Positions 1-13,131 of a DNA stretch of 64,000 nt are shown here, one piece after another (the stretch's first letter is position 1; every line of letters begins with the position of its first letter). The DNA comes from Gongronella butleri (lineage: Eukaryota; Mucoromycota; Mucoromycetes; Mucorales; Cunninghamellaceae), in contig JAIWZP010000034.1 in NCBI GenBank assembly GCA_025201375.1, positions 1 through 64,000 on the forward strand. Direction: 5' to 3'. The position numbers were made by a program, and so were the translations under genes. The notes under the pieces were generated by a model. It ran no database searches. It had not been told where the DNA came from and saw only the letters and a list, made by a program, of their open reading frames with translations.

Positions 1-3000
1 GGCCGCAATCTCGTAACAAAGCGACTGCAGAGCATTTTTAGGCCGGATCGGCTTCATGGTGGGCTTGACCTCGGCCAGCTGTCGCTGTAAATCGACATAC
101 TGTCGCTGCGCAAACGTCAACGTCGTAATGCCGCTGCGCTGCTTGAACTTCTCCATGATCACCTGCACAAAAAAAAAAAAAAAAAAAAATCAGAATACTC
201 CCTATTTTTTTGCTTTCCCCCGCAAAATGAACTTACACCAACAAAGAGCTGGACGGTGCCGTGTGAAATGATCATAAAGGCCACATAGTAGATGGAATGG
301 TACACATAGGGCGAATCCCAGCTAAAGACGGGCTGCGTGTCGTTTTCTGCGGGTGTGCTCATGGCATAAAAGAGCGAGCTGACCCAACCCTCTGTGGACG
401 TGAGCGAAAAGAGCTGGCGCAGTGCGAGCGGGAAGCTGTCAAACGAGTAGAGATTCATGCCTGGATTTTCCCAGACGCGCGGAATCAATAGAGGCAGGTC
501 GTAGCCATCCAAGCTGCCAACATTGAGCACAACCTCGTTGACGCAATCTGTGCGGCCACCGACGGCCACGTCGTTGCACGTCCAAAAGCGGCCACCAAAG
601 ATATTGACGCCATAGATCGAAAAGGGTATCATGACCAAAAACGTGAGCAGCATGGCATCCATCATGAGCGGGAACGCGTGGAACAAATCAATAAACACGT
701 CGCGCATGCCACCAAAGTAGCGGATCAGGCGCAAGATACGCATGCTGCGCACGGTGCCGAGAGCGCGTGGCAATTGGTCATTGTTGGCAAAGAGTGTGCC
801 GAAATTGAGCAAGATGACGACGAAATCGAGCCTGTTCCACGCATGTCGGAGGTACGCGCGTGGCGTGAGCAGCAGACCATCGGCAATCACGCGCAGCAGC
901 AATTCAATCATAAACACGAAACCCAGAACGAGGTCAATCGTGTCAAACACATCGGATCGCTGTGTGCTCATGTCGTCCATTTTGCGCGTCGAAGGCTCGT
1001 CCAGAATCACCACAAGAATACTCAACAAAACGCACAGCATCATCACCCAATTGAACACGTTTTGGCGCTCGGACCGCCCGTCCTTGCACGAGCCAACCAG
1101 ACGCTTGCAAAACCGCCGCAAACGATTGTCCTCGGAGAACAAAAACAGCGATTTCACAGGCTGACGCGTCGCCTTGTCCTGCTGCATCGCGCGATTGTTC
1201 TCCTCGGCCACCACAAGATCGTAATCCTCGTCGTCCATGTCCTCGGCATTCGTGCCCCGTGTAATACCCTCATTTCTATCCCAAGAAAAAAAAACATGAA
1301 TTGAGGGGTGAGTTTGTCTTTCTTTTTTCTCTCCTTCTCCCTCATCCCCTTTTATAAAGATCTTACAGCTTGGAAATGTGCACGTCATCGGTCTCTGGGA
1401 AAAGAACGTTGCCGATGAAGCGCGAAAGCTTTTTTGGCACGAGGGGCTTGGATTTTGGCTTGCCATTGGCGTCTGTGCCAGATTGAGAATCACTTTCAAG
1501 GTGGTCATGGTGCTCTTTTGCGCGCTTTTCATCCATGAATGACGGGCTGGGTGGCGCGAGAAGCGCAACCAATTCGTTTTTGGACAATCCGGCGGTTAAA
1601 TGCGCGGGGAGTCGCGCAATTTGGACGTCGGCGGCGGGCTGCCCAGCGGACGCGCTGCTTTCTTTGCCATACACGAGACGGTCCACAAGATTGTCGTACA
1701 AATTCTGGCCCGAGATCTTGGTGTTCTGCATGCGCTCGCGGATAAATTGCTGAATCTGGTATTGTCGAATGTACACGTCGTCCAATTCAAAGTTCTCCAA
1801 AATGACCGCAATGTACAGACCAGACATGATGTCTACGAATGAAAAAAAAAAACAGTGCAAAAAGCACGCGTCAAAAGCTGACAATGGGCTGATTTTCCAC
1901 CAAAAAAAAAAGGGGGGATTGCTTACAGCGCGCGTAATAAAAGTACAGACTCGTGGCCAATGCTGCATAAATGGCGCCGCCATTCGTCTGGCTCGACATG
2001 GTATCGTACAGCGTGCCTGTCCATGTCTCGCTCGTGTAAATCTATAAAAAAAAAAAGGGAGAGGATGGTGAGAAACACGTGCCAGAGGCAACTATCTCGA
2101 GAATCAAAATGTATCTTACCATGATGAGCGTCAAAAACGACTGCCAAAAGGTGTCAAAGCGCAGCTCAGGGTCATTATCTTCCATGATGTAGGAGAAATC
2201 GCCTCCAAACAGCTGCATAAAGATGGGCGAGAACAGTGCCGTCGACAGAAGCAGAAAGATCATGACATTGATCACGCTCTCGCCGGTGCCCAAGGCAGCA
2301 AACTGGTAAAAAAAAAAAAAACATATTCATGTCAGACCATTTTGCGATTTTTGCGATATTTTTTTTGAAAAAAAAATATTACCAAGAGTTTTTCCAAGCG
2401 CGGGATGCACATGAACAAGCGGTAGAGACGGAGCACCTGGAAGATGGTCAAGTACCTGTACATGGGGCTGTCCTGGATGGTGGGCAGCTGGATCACGCAC
2501 GTGACAATCACCAATGCGAGATCAATGCGATTGCGCGTCGACAGCCAGAAATCCATCCAATGCAGCGTGCCCAGCATGCGAATCAGGATCTCAATGGCAA
2601 AAATAAACGTAAATGCCGTCTCCACATTGTCTATTTCAAATGAAAAAAAATGGAGAAAATGGAGAAAAATGAGTCTTTTTTTCTTTTTTTTGCCCGTGAT
2701 TGCGCGCTCTTTTTTTTTTTACCAAGAAATTCCAACAATGGCTCTGTGGCGTACACGGACCGCAGGCACATGAACAGACCATCGACAAAGACGAGGAACC
2801 CGCCGGCGTAAAAGAAGGCGCGGCTGCTGACGATACGCACAAGTCGGCGTTTCCACCTGACGAGGCGATATTTGGCGTCCCACGGCGCATCCGCATCCGC
2901 CGCCGCAGCGGCAGCAGCGGCAGCAGCTGCATTGGCGCGGCCCGTGGATGTGGCGTGGTGCACGTCGTCTTCGGGCGGGTAGAGCAATTGCAAGATGTGA

Positions 3001-5469
3001 TGATGTTTCATGGATGCAGCCGATCGCGATGCTTTGCTGGAGGTGAAGGCGCTGGAGGAGCTGGAGGTGGCGCGAACGCGTGCAAAGGCGGAGGTGATGA
3101 CGGCGAGCAGCAGATACACGAGGATGAAGCCAATGATGTAGATCCCTAGGCAGAAATACAGGGCGGCTAGGCGCGAGTCGGCATCCATGGCAATGTACAT
3201 CATGTCGGTCCATAGCTCCATCGACACAAACGTGTACACGTTCAAAAACGCGGCAAAGATCATGTCGTAATTCATGTACCCGTCGTCGGGATTCAGCGCC
3301 GTGTTGGCAATACACATTTGCCCCGACTGACAAATCCGCCCCTGCCGCCCAGCAAAGCCGTTCTTTTGCAGAACAATATCAAAGGGGCCCACCACGTCCG
3401 TCCCATTGTAATAACCAGAGCAGAATTGCGTCGGATACACAGGCACAGCTAAAAAAGAAAAATCAAAAAAAGGAGAATTTGGTCAGAAAAAAAAAAAGGT
3501 GCCATTCCTTCTCCCCCCCCTTTTGTTTCCCTTGGCTTACGTTGATTCGGTCCATTTGGAAAGTAATGGCATTGCCTCGAATAGACGCCACCAAAGGTGA
3601 CAAGGCCAACGACGGCAAACAAGAATAAAAAGAAGAACAGGAACCCCGAGACATCCAGCATCAAATCCCAGCCTGCTTCCAGGGATTTCAAAATGACCTA
3701 AAAGGAGAAAAAAAAAAAAAAAAAAAAAAAGGACATGAATTCATTGTTTCACATTTTTTTTTTCTGCTTCATGCCGATCCAGGGGGAAAATGGAGCCCCT
3801 GATTCCCCCCTCTTTTTTTTCGCTTTTGATGCCAACTTACGGCCGTGCCGGGTAGAATGCTAAGGAGACGTAAAGGCTTGGCGGCGCCCATGGCCTTGAA
3901 GACGGAGATGGAGGTATAATTGTTCCACATGAGGCCAAAATCGATCCAGTAGCAGATGATGGAGGCCAAATCGAGGCAATTGCCAAAAGAATTGAGGTAT
4001 GCCTTGTGGTAAACAGCGTGTTGCTGGACTTTGGGGGTCGTGGTATCATGTTGCTGCTGTTGCTGCGGCGGCTGGGAGGAGGAAGAAGGTTGGTACCTGA
4101 ATTTCTTCCATGGGCGGATCAAGCTGGCGACCAATGGCTGGACGAGCAATTGATAACCTGTCTTTTGATTGTCTGCAGGCGGGATCCAAAGGCCGTAGAC
4201 GATGATCTTGGCGAAGCAATCGAGTGTGTACAATGTCTGAATGGCCAAATACAGGTATTCGTGCCAATGGCCATGGAATTCTGTCTTGTCACTGGGCTCG
4301 AGGATCGGGTGTGTGGCCAGCAGCAGCCAGTGCAGTAGCAATACACACAGCATGAATAATTCGTAGAGACGTGAGCGCACCAGGTAGCGCCAAAGCCCCA
4401 TTCGCCATGGATTGGAGGGGGTAAAAAGGCGCAATGTCTTGCCCTGCAAGATTTCTGGCGGCGCAGATGATGGTGATGGTGGTGTTGGTGGTGTTGGTGA
4501 TGACGGTGGTGGTGGAAGAGTGGTGGCATTGGCGGCGGCAGGATGGGTATCGGCGGCCATGGGTTTTTCCTTGGATTCGTTCATATAGAGATGGTGCTGT
4601 GTTTGCTGCAGTAAGAGGTCATGGGCGGGTGCACGGGCCATGGCGGCGGACTCTGGGGCGCGTGCATGGACGACGCGTGCAGCGGCATGCAGCCACCAGT
4701 AAAAGTAGCGACGCGTCAGGGACGCGTGGCGCGGGTATGATGAATGATGGGAAGAAGGATGATGATGAGCGTGATGATTGGCAGCGCCGGGAAGAAGCAT
4801 GTTTGGCGCATTTCCCGCGTGTTTCGCGAGCGATGGGTAAGATTTCTTTGCAGGGCGCATGTAATGATGGTCGGCGGCGGCCGGTGGTGGCGGCAATGGC
4901 GTCTTTTTCATCGTCGATTGATATTTGCCATAATCTGGAAGATCCATGATATGATGCGGCGACCAAGGCGGCAATGGTGGCATCACGGACGATGCTTGGT
5001 TCATAAACGAGGCCGACGACGATACAAACGAATCGCGGTCCGATACAGACGCCGTGGCCGATGAGCATGATGTGGTCCGATTGCCTGCCGATTTGCTGTT
5101 GGACGGTGTATACAGCCGGATCTGCGGCACAGACTCTGGAGCATCATTCAATCGTGATGGTTGGCTCAATTGGCTCATTTGCCCGCCGTCCATGCCCTCG
5201 AGACGATCCATCCGGTTCTTCCGCCTTAATAAATCTCGTGTCAAGGGCAATGGTGACGCCGACGACCCTGCCGGCACCGCAATGTTCAATGGCGGGGGCC
5301 GTGGCCGCCGCCGCTTCGGCTTGGGCGTCGCAACGTCGCCATCCAGAGCCGCACCCGTCGCCATGGTCTGCCCTGTGTCTGCATGTGTCAGCGTGATCTG
5401 AGGAATGGAGCCTATCAGCGAGGAACCCTCAGCTGGCACCGGCTCGTGTCCTTCACCTGGAGTCCCCAT
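1..5469 (-). CDS. CCH1: Voltage-gated calcium channel, Cch1 type (3' end beyond window)
   Basis: Alpha-1-type cation channel subunit, expected to admit calcium across the plasma membrane with a Mid1-like partner. Exons: 3841-5469, 3541-3697, 2723-3448, 2383-2630, 2120-2302, 1927-2041, 1367-1832, 237-1275, 1-162; 1,575 residues are visible. A disordered, Pro/Ser/His-rich N-terminus (about 1-340) precedes three six-helix repeats. Repeat I starts near residue 344 and runs into exon 3; repeats II and III follow, and repeat IV lies off the left edge. Pore loops hold one Glu each: SMELWTD (I), YTSETWTG (II), TSTEGWVS (III), as in calcium-selective channels. S4 of repeat III (RSMRILRLIRYF) is richly basic, whereas S4 of repeat I is poor in charge. 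The start is the first Met of the long first ORF; a shorter N-terminus is possible. The gene lies downstream of HRD1 on the same strand. Confidence 0.92.
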
Positions 5470-5952
5470 GCACTATCAAACAAAAGCAAAAAAAAAGAAA
5501 AAGGGAGAGGGAGGGGAAGGAGAACAGGAAAAAGAAGGTGAAAAAAAAAAAGTGTAAAAAAAAAAAGATCAGGGAAGGAAAAAGAGGGGGTCGAAAATGC
5601 CTTCTTTGGGCTTTTTTTATTTTTTTTTCTTTGTTCCCCCGCTCACTAGCAGGCAGCAATTGCAGCCTTCCAGTGCCATTCCCGCTTGCCCAGAACGCAA
5701 TTGATGAATGGACAGACGCATGAACGTTTTAACAACCTTTTACATGCTCAAACACCCCTTTGGCCGCTACCATGGCCCTACTTGTGGCACTCCAAGACCA
5801 TGAGCGGAGTATGAACTGACATAAATGAAGTGGATTGTACGAAAAAAAAAAAAAAAAAAAAAAGTCAAATTTGCGGACAAGATTGCCCTTTTTTCATTTT
5901 TAAGGGGGGACAAGACAAGGGAAATCTACAACAAGGGCGCTAAAACGAGGAT
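5470..5952. other. Intergenic spacer between HRD1 and CCH1
   Basis: No gene seen. It serves as 3' flank of HRD1 and 5' flank of CCH1, both minus strand. The CCH1-proximal part is purine-rich on the plus strand, with repeated A-runs, so on the coding strand it is a pyrimidine-rich leader ahead of the ATG. An A-run of about 22 nt lies near 5,842-5,863. Confidence 0.6.
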
Positions 5953-8400
5953 CTAAAGCTCACTGTCGTCCATGACGCGCATCTTGCCCTTGTCCTTGCG
6001 CGAGACAAGCTCGGTGTCAGGCGACTCGGGAGCCGATGGGCTGCAATGCCTTAGGATTTCGTCGTCCGACGACGACAGGGGCTCAAAAGGGGTATTGTTG
6101 GTGGTGGTGGTGGTTGTGGTGGTGATGGGTGGCGACACGGGCCGCTGCGTGCCGTCTGAGGCTGACGATGACGGAGACGACGACGATGGCACCGCCAAAT
6201 GGGCCAATTGTGCACTTTTATCGAGATTTTCTTGGTTTTGTTCCTGGAGTTGGTCGTTTTGGTCGCTTTGATGCTGGACGGGATCGTTTTGAGGCTGAGG
6301 CGCCGGCAGCATGCTGATTGCGCGCGACAAGAACTGCATCGAGTCAAAGATTTGTCGTTGGACGGTGTCCAGCACGCGCAATCGCTCTTCCATTGCCTGA
6401 CGCGTTTCATTGGACAGCGCGTCCAGTTGCTCGCGCGTCAATTGTGGCGCTTCTGCGGTGCCCGCCGAATGTTGCTCAAGCAGCTGCAAATGTGGCAAAT
6501 TGGCGCGGAAATCAACGGGTGCCAAAGGGATCAAACCTGGAATGGCAGGCGGCACAGACATGCCGGCCGGCCAATGGCCTGCCTGCAATGGAAACATCGT
6601 CGACGACGACGACGTGGCCACGTTGCTACTGCTGCTGCTGCTGCCACCTCCCATGGACAGCGGCGTGGGGGTGCCTGCCGCCGTCGCCGCCGTACCAGAC
6701 ATCGAATTCGCATCCGTCAACCCAGTCGCAGGCGGCATCCATACACGCGGTTGATGTAGTGGCTGCTGCGCATGTTGCGGCTGCTGATGTGCCTGGAAAG
6801 GTGGATGTTGCGGCTGCTGAGGAGCTTGTTGAAGGGGCTGCTGAGGAACCTGCTGAGGAGCGGCCGCTGGAGGTGCCTGGGGCGGTGCGGCCGCAGGTGT
6901 CGGCGTCGGCGCAGGTGTGTCGCCAAGCACAGAGCGTCGACTGGCAAAAACAAAAGAGAGAGAGAGAAAATGAGATTTTTGTCCCCCAATATCATCTTTT
7001 TCTCTTTTTTTTTTTTTTGTTTTACCATGTGGGGCATGTTTGTTGTCGCTCGAGCCAGCTGCGCAGGCAGTGAAAGTGGAAGATATGGCCACACGGCAGC
7101 TTTTTGGGCTGGTCGTAATTTTGCTGGTGTTGACCGTGGTGAGGAGGAGGCGCCGCCGCAGCATCGTCGCCATTGGCGTCTGCATCAGGCGCGTGTGCGT
7201 GCATGTCCTCTCGACAGATGATGCACGTGCTGTCACTCGACTGCGCAAGATCCTGGGCCGTCGCATTCGGGTACAATTGGTCCATGTTGCGCGTTGCGCG
7301 TCGATAGCGGTACAAATCGCGGCATTTCTGCACAAACGACCGGAACGTGACATACACATCGCGCACAATGTGCAACGGCAGCTGATAGTAGATGCAAATG
7401 ATCACAAAGAAACCCACATACGCCACCAATTTCATGAAATCTATTCAAAAAAAAAAAACGCTTAATCGTCCGTTTTGTCCCCCTGGCCTCCCTTCTTTTT
7501 TTTTTTTTTCTTCTTCTCCACCTTACCAGTGATCAAGTCGATGAAAAAGACATACATCGATTTGCCCTCCCATGGCTCCTCGGACTGCCAGTCAATCGTA
7601 TTGAGGATGTACTTGGCAATGATCGAAATCAAGTTGCAAAACATGATGGTGTACTAAAAAAAAAAAAATTAAATAATCACACGTCAACGAGAGAGCCATT
7701 GAGCTTTTGATGGCGCGTACCTCGAATCCAAACATGATCATCATGCTCGGTTTCTTCTCCCAGATACTATAGATGCCGCTGGACGCAAGATAGTAATCAA
7801 TGACAAAGAGCACCGTCATCAGATGCGCCATGCGCAAGTGGAACAAGAGCCGGTCATTGGGCGCCTGCTCCATGAATTCGACGCGGTCGTGGCACAGCCA
7901 GTGGAAAATCTTGAGAAACAAAAGCATCGTAAACAGCACCACAAAGTGAAGATTGAATTCGTCGCGAAAAATCGTCATGGCAAGACACGTCTCCGATACC
8001 GCGTACCACGAGCGCTCGTATAGATGCTAGGGAGAACAGAGCGAGACCGTGAGCGCGCGCGCTCGCGTGTCGCAATTGCCGCAATTGCCCTTCTTTTTTT
8101 TTTGTTACCTCAACTTCAATGGCGCGCAGCTGTCCAAAGAAGATTGCCTGCATCAGCTTGCCCGTAAGAATAGCCACAAAGAAGCCCATGTTTAACAGAA
8201 TCTAGCACGGTGAAAAGGACAAATGAGCAAAAAGGACCCAGAAAGAGTATAAAAAAAGGGGGGTTTCTTACCATCATACACAGATTCGACTTGGCAAGAT
8301 GGACGCATGCTGCATAGTAATTGACGCGCTGCGTAAATGCTGAAAACACGACCCAGCAGGCTAGGGTCGTGGACACTGTTCCATAGACCGCCAACCGCAT
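5953..8400 (-). CDS. HRD1: ERAD E3 ubiquitin ligase HRD1/synoviolin
   Basis: Polytopic ER-membrane RING ligase of ER-associated degradation. Exons: 8272-8400, 8109-8201, 7721-8026, 7527-7653, 7026-7440, 5953-6940; 685 aa, all phases consistent. The first ~240 residues form the hydrophobic multi-span domain with family signatures such as MRLAVYGTVS at the start, LYERSWYAVSETCLAMTIFR and FGFEYTIMFCNL. A RING-H2 finger spans about residues 291-357 (CIIC, then CGHIFHFHC, then CPTC); the last Cys codon is split by the 7,025/6,941 intron. The long C-terminus is low-complexity, with Pro/Ala/Gln repeats (CAG/CAA-rich), then a Ser/Thr-rich tail, and it ends DDSEL. Start chosen at 8400 because the family begins MRL directly before TM1. 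Its usual partner would be Hrd3/SEL1L, which is not in the window. Confidence 0.95.
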
Positions 8401-8533
8401 GATAGTCTCGTCGAGGGGCAAGGCAGCAAAATGGGACGAAACGAAAGAAGAAAAAAAAAAAAGTGGGAAATAGAAAGAAGCAGAAATGGCGGGGTGAAAC
8501 CAACGTGTCGCCACCATCTTTGCAGCAGCGTTT

Positions 8534-8547
8534 CAGCCAATCAGAGC
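8534..8547. promoter_or_regulatory. CCAAT box upstream of HRD1
   Basis: AGCCAATCAGAGCA lies about 135 bp upstream of the HRD1 start codon (ATTGG on the gene's strand). The identical 14-mer occurs ahead of beta-tubulin near 32,227. HAP/NF-Y binding is inferred from the CCAAT core only. Confidence 0.4.
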
Positions 8548-8703
8548 AAAGTGGTCACCACATATTATTTTACGCGCACTCCAAACTCTGCCGGTCACGA
8601 AACGCGCTTTCGTCCTTCATTTGATGGGAAATGGGCCCTCAATCGATGGAGAATGACGTCAAATCGAGCACCCGCGAGAAAAAAAGTCAAAATGTTGTCA
8701 AAA

Positions 8704-8706
<3 letters not shown>

Positions 8707-8744
<38 letters not shown>
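8707..8744. repeat. A38 homopolymer
   Basis: An uninterrupted run of 38 A on the plus strand, the longest homopolymer I see in the window, at the edge of the first repeat block. It could be a poly(A) relic of a retroposed sequence or a slippage tract; its exact length may be unreliable in an assembly. Confidence 0.8.
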
Positions 8745-8746
<2 letters not shown>

Positions 8747-11256
8747 GCGCATTTGAGGGGCACTGACGTACTCGAGACTGGCAAAAACGTCAGCATAGAA
8801 AGCCACACGTGAGAGCATGATTTGACCTCTGTGTTGACGCGCTACCAGATAAAGATCAATATGCGTGCAAAAGAAAAAGAGACAACCAATTGTTTTAAAA
8901 CACGAATTGCGCAAAAACAGCTTTAATAAAACTTGGTGCTTATTGTGTCAAAAAACGCAGAAATTCGCGTTTGCGCTCAACAAAGCAGAATCACCAAGAT
9001 CTAATGTAAATGGGTGAAATGGTATCAGCTAACTTAAGAGATATCTTGCCATTTCAATTTATCAGGCATTAATGCCTCTTGGCAATCATCGATAAAGCTT
9101 TATATGATAATCGTCGAGCGAGTTTTAGCCTGAAAAAGCATCTACTTCAAACTTGAGGCCATTTAAACACGTTCCCAGGTCAGAGTACCAAAAGCTGATT
9201 TTCAGCCATGGCCGGGCCCAAAAACCAAAATCAAAAAAATTAGGTCTCCACAATTGCGCAAAATTCACACACCAGAAAAGCTGCAACGAGAAATGAATAA
9301 AAGCCTCTTAAAAAGCGAGGTGCGTGCATCTGGTAGCAGAGGAGCAATGAGCAATTTTCGATTTTTCTTTCAGTGTGAATAGCACCCGAAGGACACGCCG
9401 CAGAAGAGCCGCGCTATAAATGCATCAAAAAGTTATGATAGAGACGCGCCAGATACAGTACGTGAATTTGATGAAAGTCTCGAGCAGCTAACACGGCGGC
9501 TGTGGAGCGAGCCATCATCCATCCAAAAAAGTGACATTCCGTAGTCTTTTTGGAAAGCGCCTACTCTGACAGAATTCATCTATCATATTTATTTTACAGA
9601 TCACCTACTACTGTACATAATACTGTACAGTACGTACATCCATTATTGATGCAACCGATCTTCTTGCTCTTTGCCTCTTTCTGATGAGCCTTGCTTTACA
9701 GTAAGGCGCTGCAGCAGATCTTCGTCGAGTTACTGTAGCCTTGGGTTGAAAATAAAGTCAAAAACACGCGCATTTTCCGCCAAAATCCAATAATCGACCC
9801 CAGGGTTTTTTTACGGCATTGCCCTCGGTTACTGTAACAGCATGCGTTTATTTATCTTATTACTGTAGACGTGAATGACGTGGCGATTTAGCAAACTAAA
9901 TTCCACCGCTTGAAAATTGGTCATCGAAGCATCTGAACCCATTCAATTTGGCCTCTCTCTTTTCAGAACAAACGTAAAAACTGGAGGTCTATCGAGCCGT
10001 TAACGACAAAATCGACATTTATCCATAAATTTACGTTTCCGGCCGCGGCGCACTAAAAATTTCCTCGATCGGGCTCAAACCTTCCTGTGTGGCACGATAC
10101 ACGCATGGGGACCATTTTGCCTCCGCCCAACAAAGTGGATGCGTGATCTTTGTACCCTTGCACGATGCAATCAAAAATTTCATGCCCGAATTTCTCGACA
10201 GCGAGCAAATCAAAACACAACGCGCTGCAGCGACAAAAGAAATAGAATTTGATGCTCTGTCAAATGAGCCCAGTTTTACCGTCGTGCAACCAAAACTGAT
10301 AGAGAAACGCAAATTTCTAGAATTTGAATTTAACTGCATGCCTTTTTCTCGAGAACCAACAAGTCGACCCCCGATTTTTATTGCATATTTGCTTAGCAAG
10401 AGGGGGCCAATGCATCTGATTCCATGATCTCCAAGCGCTGATGTGCAGGTTGCCAAACGGATTTGGGTTTTCTGTCTGTGCTTGAACCTCTCAAGCGGGG
10501 GACCCTCCAGATCCATTTTGACCTGACCAACTTTTTTTCATAAAATTCGAAAAAAAATATTTCACCACCAAGACTTCATTGCATCATTGCCATGAAACTT
10601 TGTCACTTATAGGATTTACAGTACGTTAACCTTCTCCTCTTTTTTTTATGTGTGCCATTCGAGACACAATCGTATTTTCCTTACAATATGGTGCATCTCA
10701 ACTAAAACCGCCACCATTTTTGCCATTTTTGGGAGGCGACCGGGCAAAAACATTTGTAAATCCCAAAAATTTTTGTCCATTGCTTGTCCCAGTGTCTATG
10801 ATTTTCCGATAAAAATGGGGGGTGACGAAGTGGGGCAATCCCCCTAATAGTTCGCCACCCCCTGTGGTGGAGAGCTATGATTTCCGTGGCCCCACTCATC
10901 CAATCGACCTAATACTATCAAGAGTTTATTAAAAGTCTACCTGAAAATGCCACAAACATGGAATTCTGACCGTCCTCCGGAGCTAATGGCTCAAAATTTT
11001 CTCCTTTTTTTAAAAAATCGAAGCCGTAAATATGAAAGAGTGGGTCGTGAGGAACATTTACCTATTACTGATCAGATTGTCTCTACGACCACCATTAAAT
11101 TGAACGCCATAAGCGATCAAAGTTCGGGGGTCGGGGACCTTTAAGCGGGGAGCCTCAGCAAATTGGACCTCATGTGGTGACCGGCTAATCTTTTCGGCAC
11201 CGGAAAAATGTTTTTCCGTGATGATTGATCAGTCATCTTATTTTTTTGCGTCCAGA
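8745..11256. other. AT-rich gene-poor block, left part
   Basis: No coding gene supported. ORFs here are short and lack recognisable domains. The block holds a copy of dispersed repeat family A (about 9,950-10,430) and many TACTGTA/TACAGTA heptamers (for example near 9,606-9,640, 9,698, 9,731, 9,829, 9,859, 10,617). Confidence 0.6.
9950..10430 (+). repeat. Dispersed repeat family A, partial copy
   Basis: This stretch aligns by eye with 18,340-18,950 and 37,890-38,100. Shared landmarks in the same order are an 'aaaactggaggtctatcgag'-like start, a 'tttctcgacagcga' block, 'agtcgacccccgattttta' and then 'agcaagaggg...aagcatct'-like sequence. Divergence is high and no conserved ORF runs through the copies, so it looks like an old non-coding repeat. 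Confidence 0.55.
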
Positions 11257-11340
11257 AATGAATTTGTAGCGCAGTGGCAAGAAACAGGGATGCCGCCGCA
11301 AAGTCAAGAGTTCGAATCTCTCTTGAATTTTTATTTTTTT
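11257..11340 (+). ncRNA. tRNA-like Pol III cassette (SINE head or tRNA relic)
   Basis: TAGCGCAGTGG at about 11,266 matches an A box (TRGYNNARNNG) and GAGTTCGAATCTC at about 11,309 matches a B box, at tRNA-like spacing. A T-run that could end Pol III transcription follows at about 11,328-11,340. The flanks do not form a 7-bp acceptor stem and the D arm does not fold, so this is not a functional tRNA by eye. It is better read as a tRNA-derived SINE head or a decayed tRNA. Confidence 0.35.
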
Positions 11341-12928
11341 TGCATTTTTAGAATTGGTCACTCCTTTTTTGGTATTTGCGTTAGAATTCGTCAATTTTCA
11401 AATTGGTCCCCCTGTGGCGGTTCTAGCTGAGATGCACCATAATACTCATAATCCACTTCCATGTCATCGGCGTCAGGCAGCGTTGGAACTGCCGGCAAAC
11501 TCGTCAACAAACGAGTGGCCTGTGAGGTCCGAGCCATGGTGGACGTTCGCGGCACGTGCGGTGGGGGCGCGATTGTCTAATTTGCGGTGAGGCGAAGGAT
11601 GGTGATGGGTTGCAGGTGGCGTCGCACGCATGATGGCGTCACAAACGTGTGTCGTCACCATATCGAAATTGGCTGGCGCCGTGCGCAAGCAATGCTTGCA
11701 AGTTTGCGTCGCTGCGGAGGGCTTGTTGAACTGAGCTTTCTTGGCGTGCACCACCTGCTGACCAGTCTTTTGCCATTGCTGGCGAGGTACAAATTGGTTT
11801 TGGTCCTTGGGCTTGGCATGATACGGAGCACCATTGCCATTGTTGCCGGACTGGCCAGATGATTGAGGGAGATGACTTTTGCCCGGAATTGGGCTGCTTG
11901 TTCTTCTTTTTGACCGCCTTGCCGCCACCGCCAGGTGCCGATTGAGAAGAGCCTTGATTCGCCGGGATTTTTTGCTTGTCATCGAGTGATTGGCCATCGT
12001 GGTAGATCTCTTGGTAAAAGTATCCCTTGGCCTCATCTTGGGCTGCCTGTGCAACCTCCAAAAATGATGGAGGTTGGTTGCTAGCACCGCGACGCGAAAA
12101 CTTGCGTGAAAATGTGTAAGCTCACGATTGGCCTTCAAAGACGCAACAAAGCGCAAACCAAGGTGATCATCATTGAGTTTGTTTGCCTTTTCCGCGAGAT
12201 CACGGTAATAGTGCAAATATTCGAGCAAATGTTGCTTTTTGCCGATTTTTGCACGGTCTAGCATTTGGGCGTAACGCAATGACGTGGCAGCGTGCCCGAA
12301 CAGTTCGAGGAGGATCGGTTTGACATCCTTTTCCCAAGACTTTACGGGTTGGTCTTGGACACGCACGAGCCTTATATTGCTCGCGTTGGGCCTGTGTGAA
12401 AGCCGTGTAGAGCACTTGGCTATGCCACACCAGGTCCAGGTTCAAGCCTGCGCGTGCGATGACAACCTCAAGCTCACGCATCCAATCCTCGACCGAATGA
12501 TAAATGGTGACTTGTTTTCCGGATGATGGAGAAACAGCACTATGCCAAGGAAAAAGTAACAAAGGCGTGTCAGTGGGCAAACGATATTGCTGCTTTGGGG
12601 GAACCACCCCATCCGTGGACGTCGTCACACTACCAGCCGATGTGTGCGCTGATTGACCCCCGATGGAGGTCGATTTGGCGTCATCTGGATGCAAAATGAC
12701 AAACAAGAGCCTGCAAATTGAGCTGAATCTGCTCAATGAGCTTGCGACGTTTTGCACACTCTGCATCGATTTGGCCTATGGCCACTTCATCACCGTGGCT
12801 CTGAGCCAACAGCAATTGGCGCATTAAAGCCTTCAAATGCTTTTGATGCGTCGCGAGCATGTCTCGTGCCACATCCTCCACCGACGTGGCATCCTCGTCA
12901 ACCTCCATGCTCGAAAACCCTGACACTA

Positions 12929-13129
12929 CAGTAGTACCTCGTTATAACGCACCTCATTATAGTGAAATCCTCATTCTAACGTAGTAAATTGAAATTTTCA
13001 TTTGGCTGTGTGTAACGAAAAAAGTCATGTGTGAGAGATTTTATAGCGTAATTTTGCTGTGGTTTTTATAACGTACTGTAGTCTATCATTTTCAAAATTT
13101 TTGAATTACGTTATAACGAGGTACTACTG
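12929..13129. mobile_element. 201-bp Tc1/mariner (pogo-like) MITE
   Basis: Terminal inverted repeats begin CAGTAGTACCTCGTTATAACG and end in the reverse complement (CGTTATAACGAGGTACTACTG). TA dinucleotides flank both ends (12,927-12,928 and 13,130-13,131), as expected for a TA target-site duplication. There is no ORF. The termini resemble pogo/Tigger-class ends known from fungi. Its right TA is also the left TA of the next element. Confidence 0.85.
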
Positions 13130-13131
13130 TA

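Noticed and set aside
8720..8740. Window edge of a sequencing vector or assembly gap at the A38 run
   Set aside because: Flanking sequence is ordinary genomic DNA, and long A/T runs are typical throughout the window.
10031..10516. 161-codon minus-strand ORF
   Set aside because: It lies across a dispersed non-coding repeat, and the frame is not kept in the other copies.
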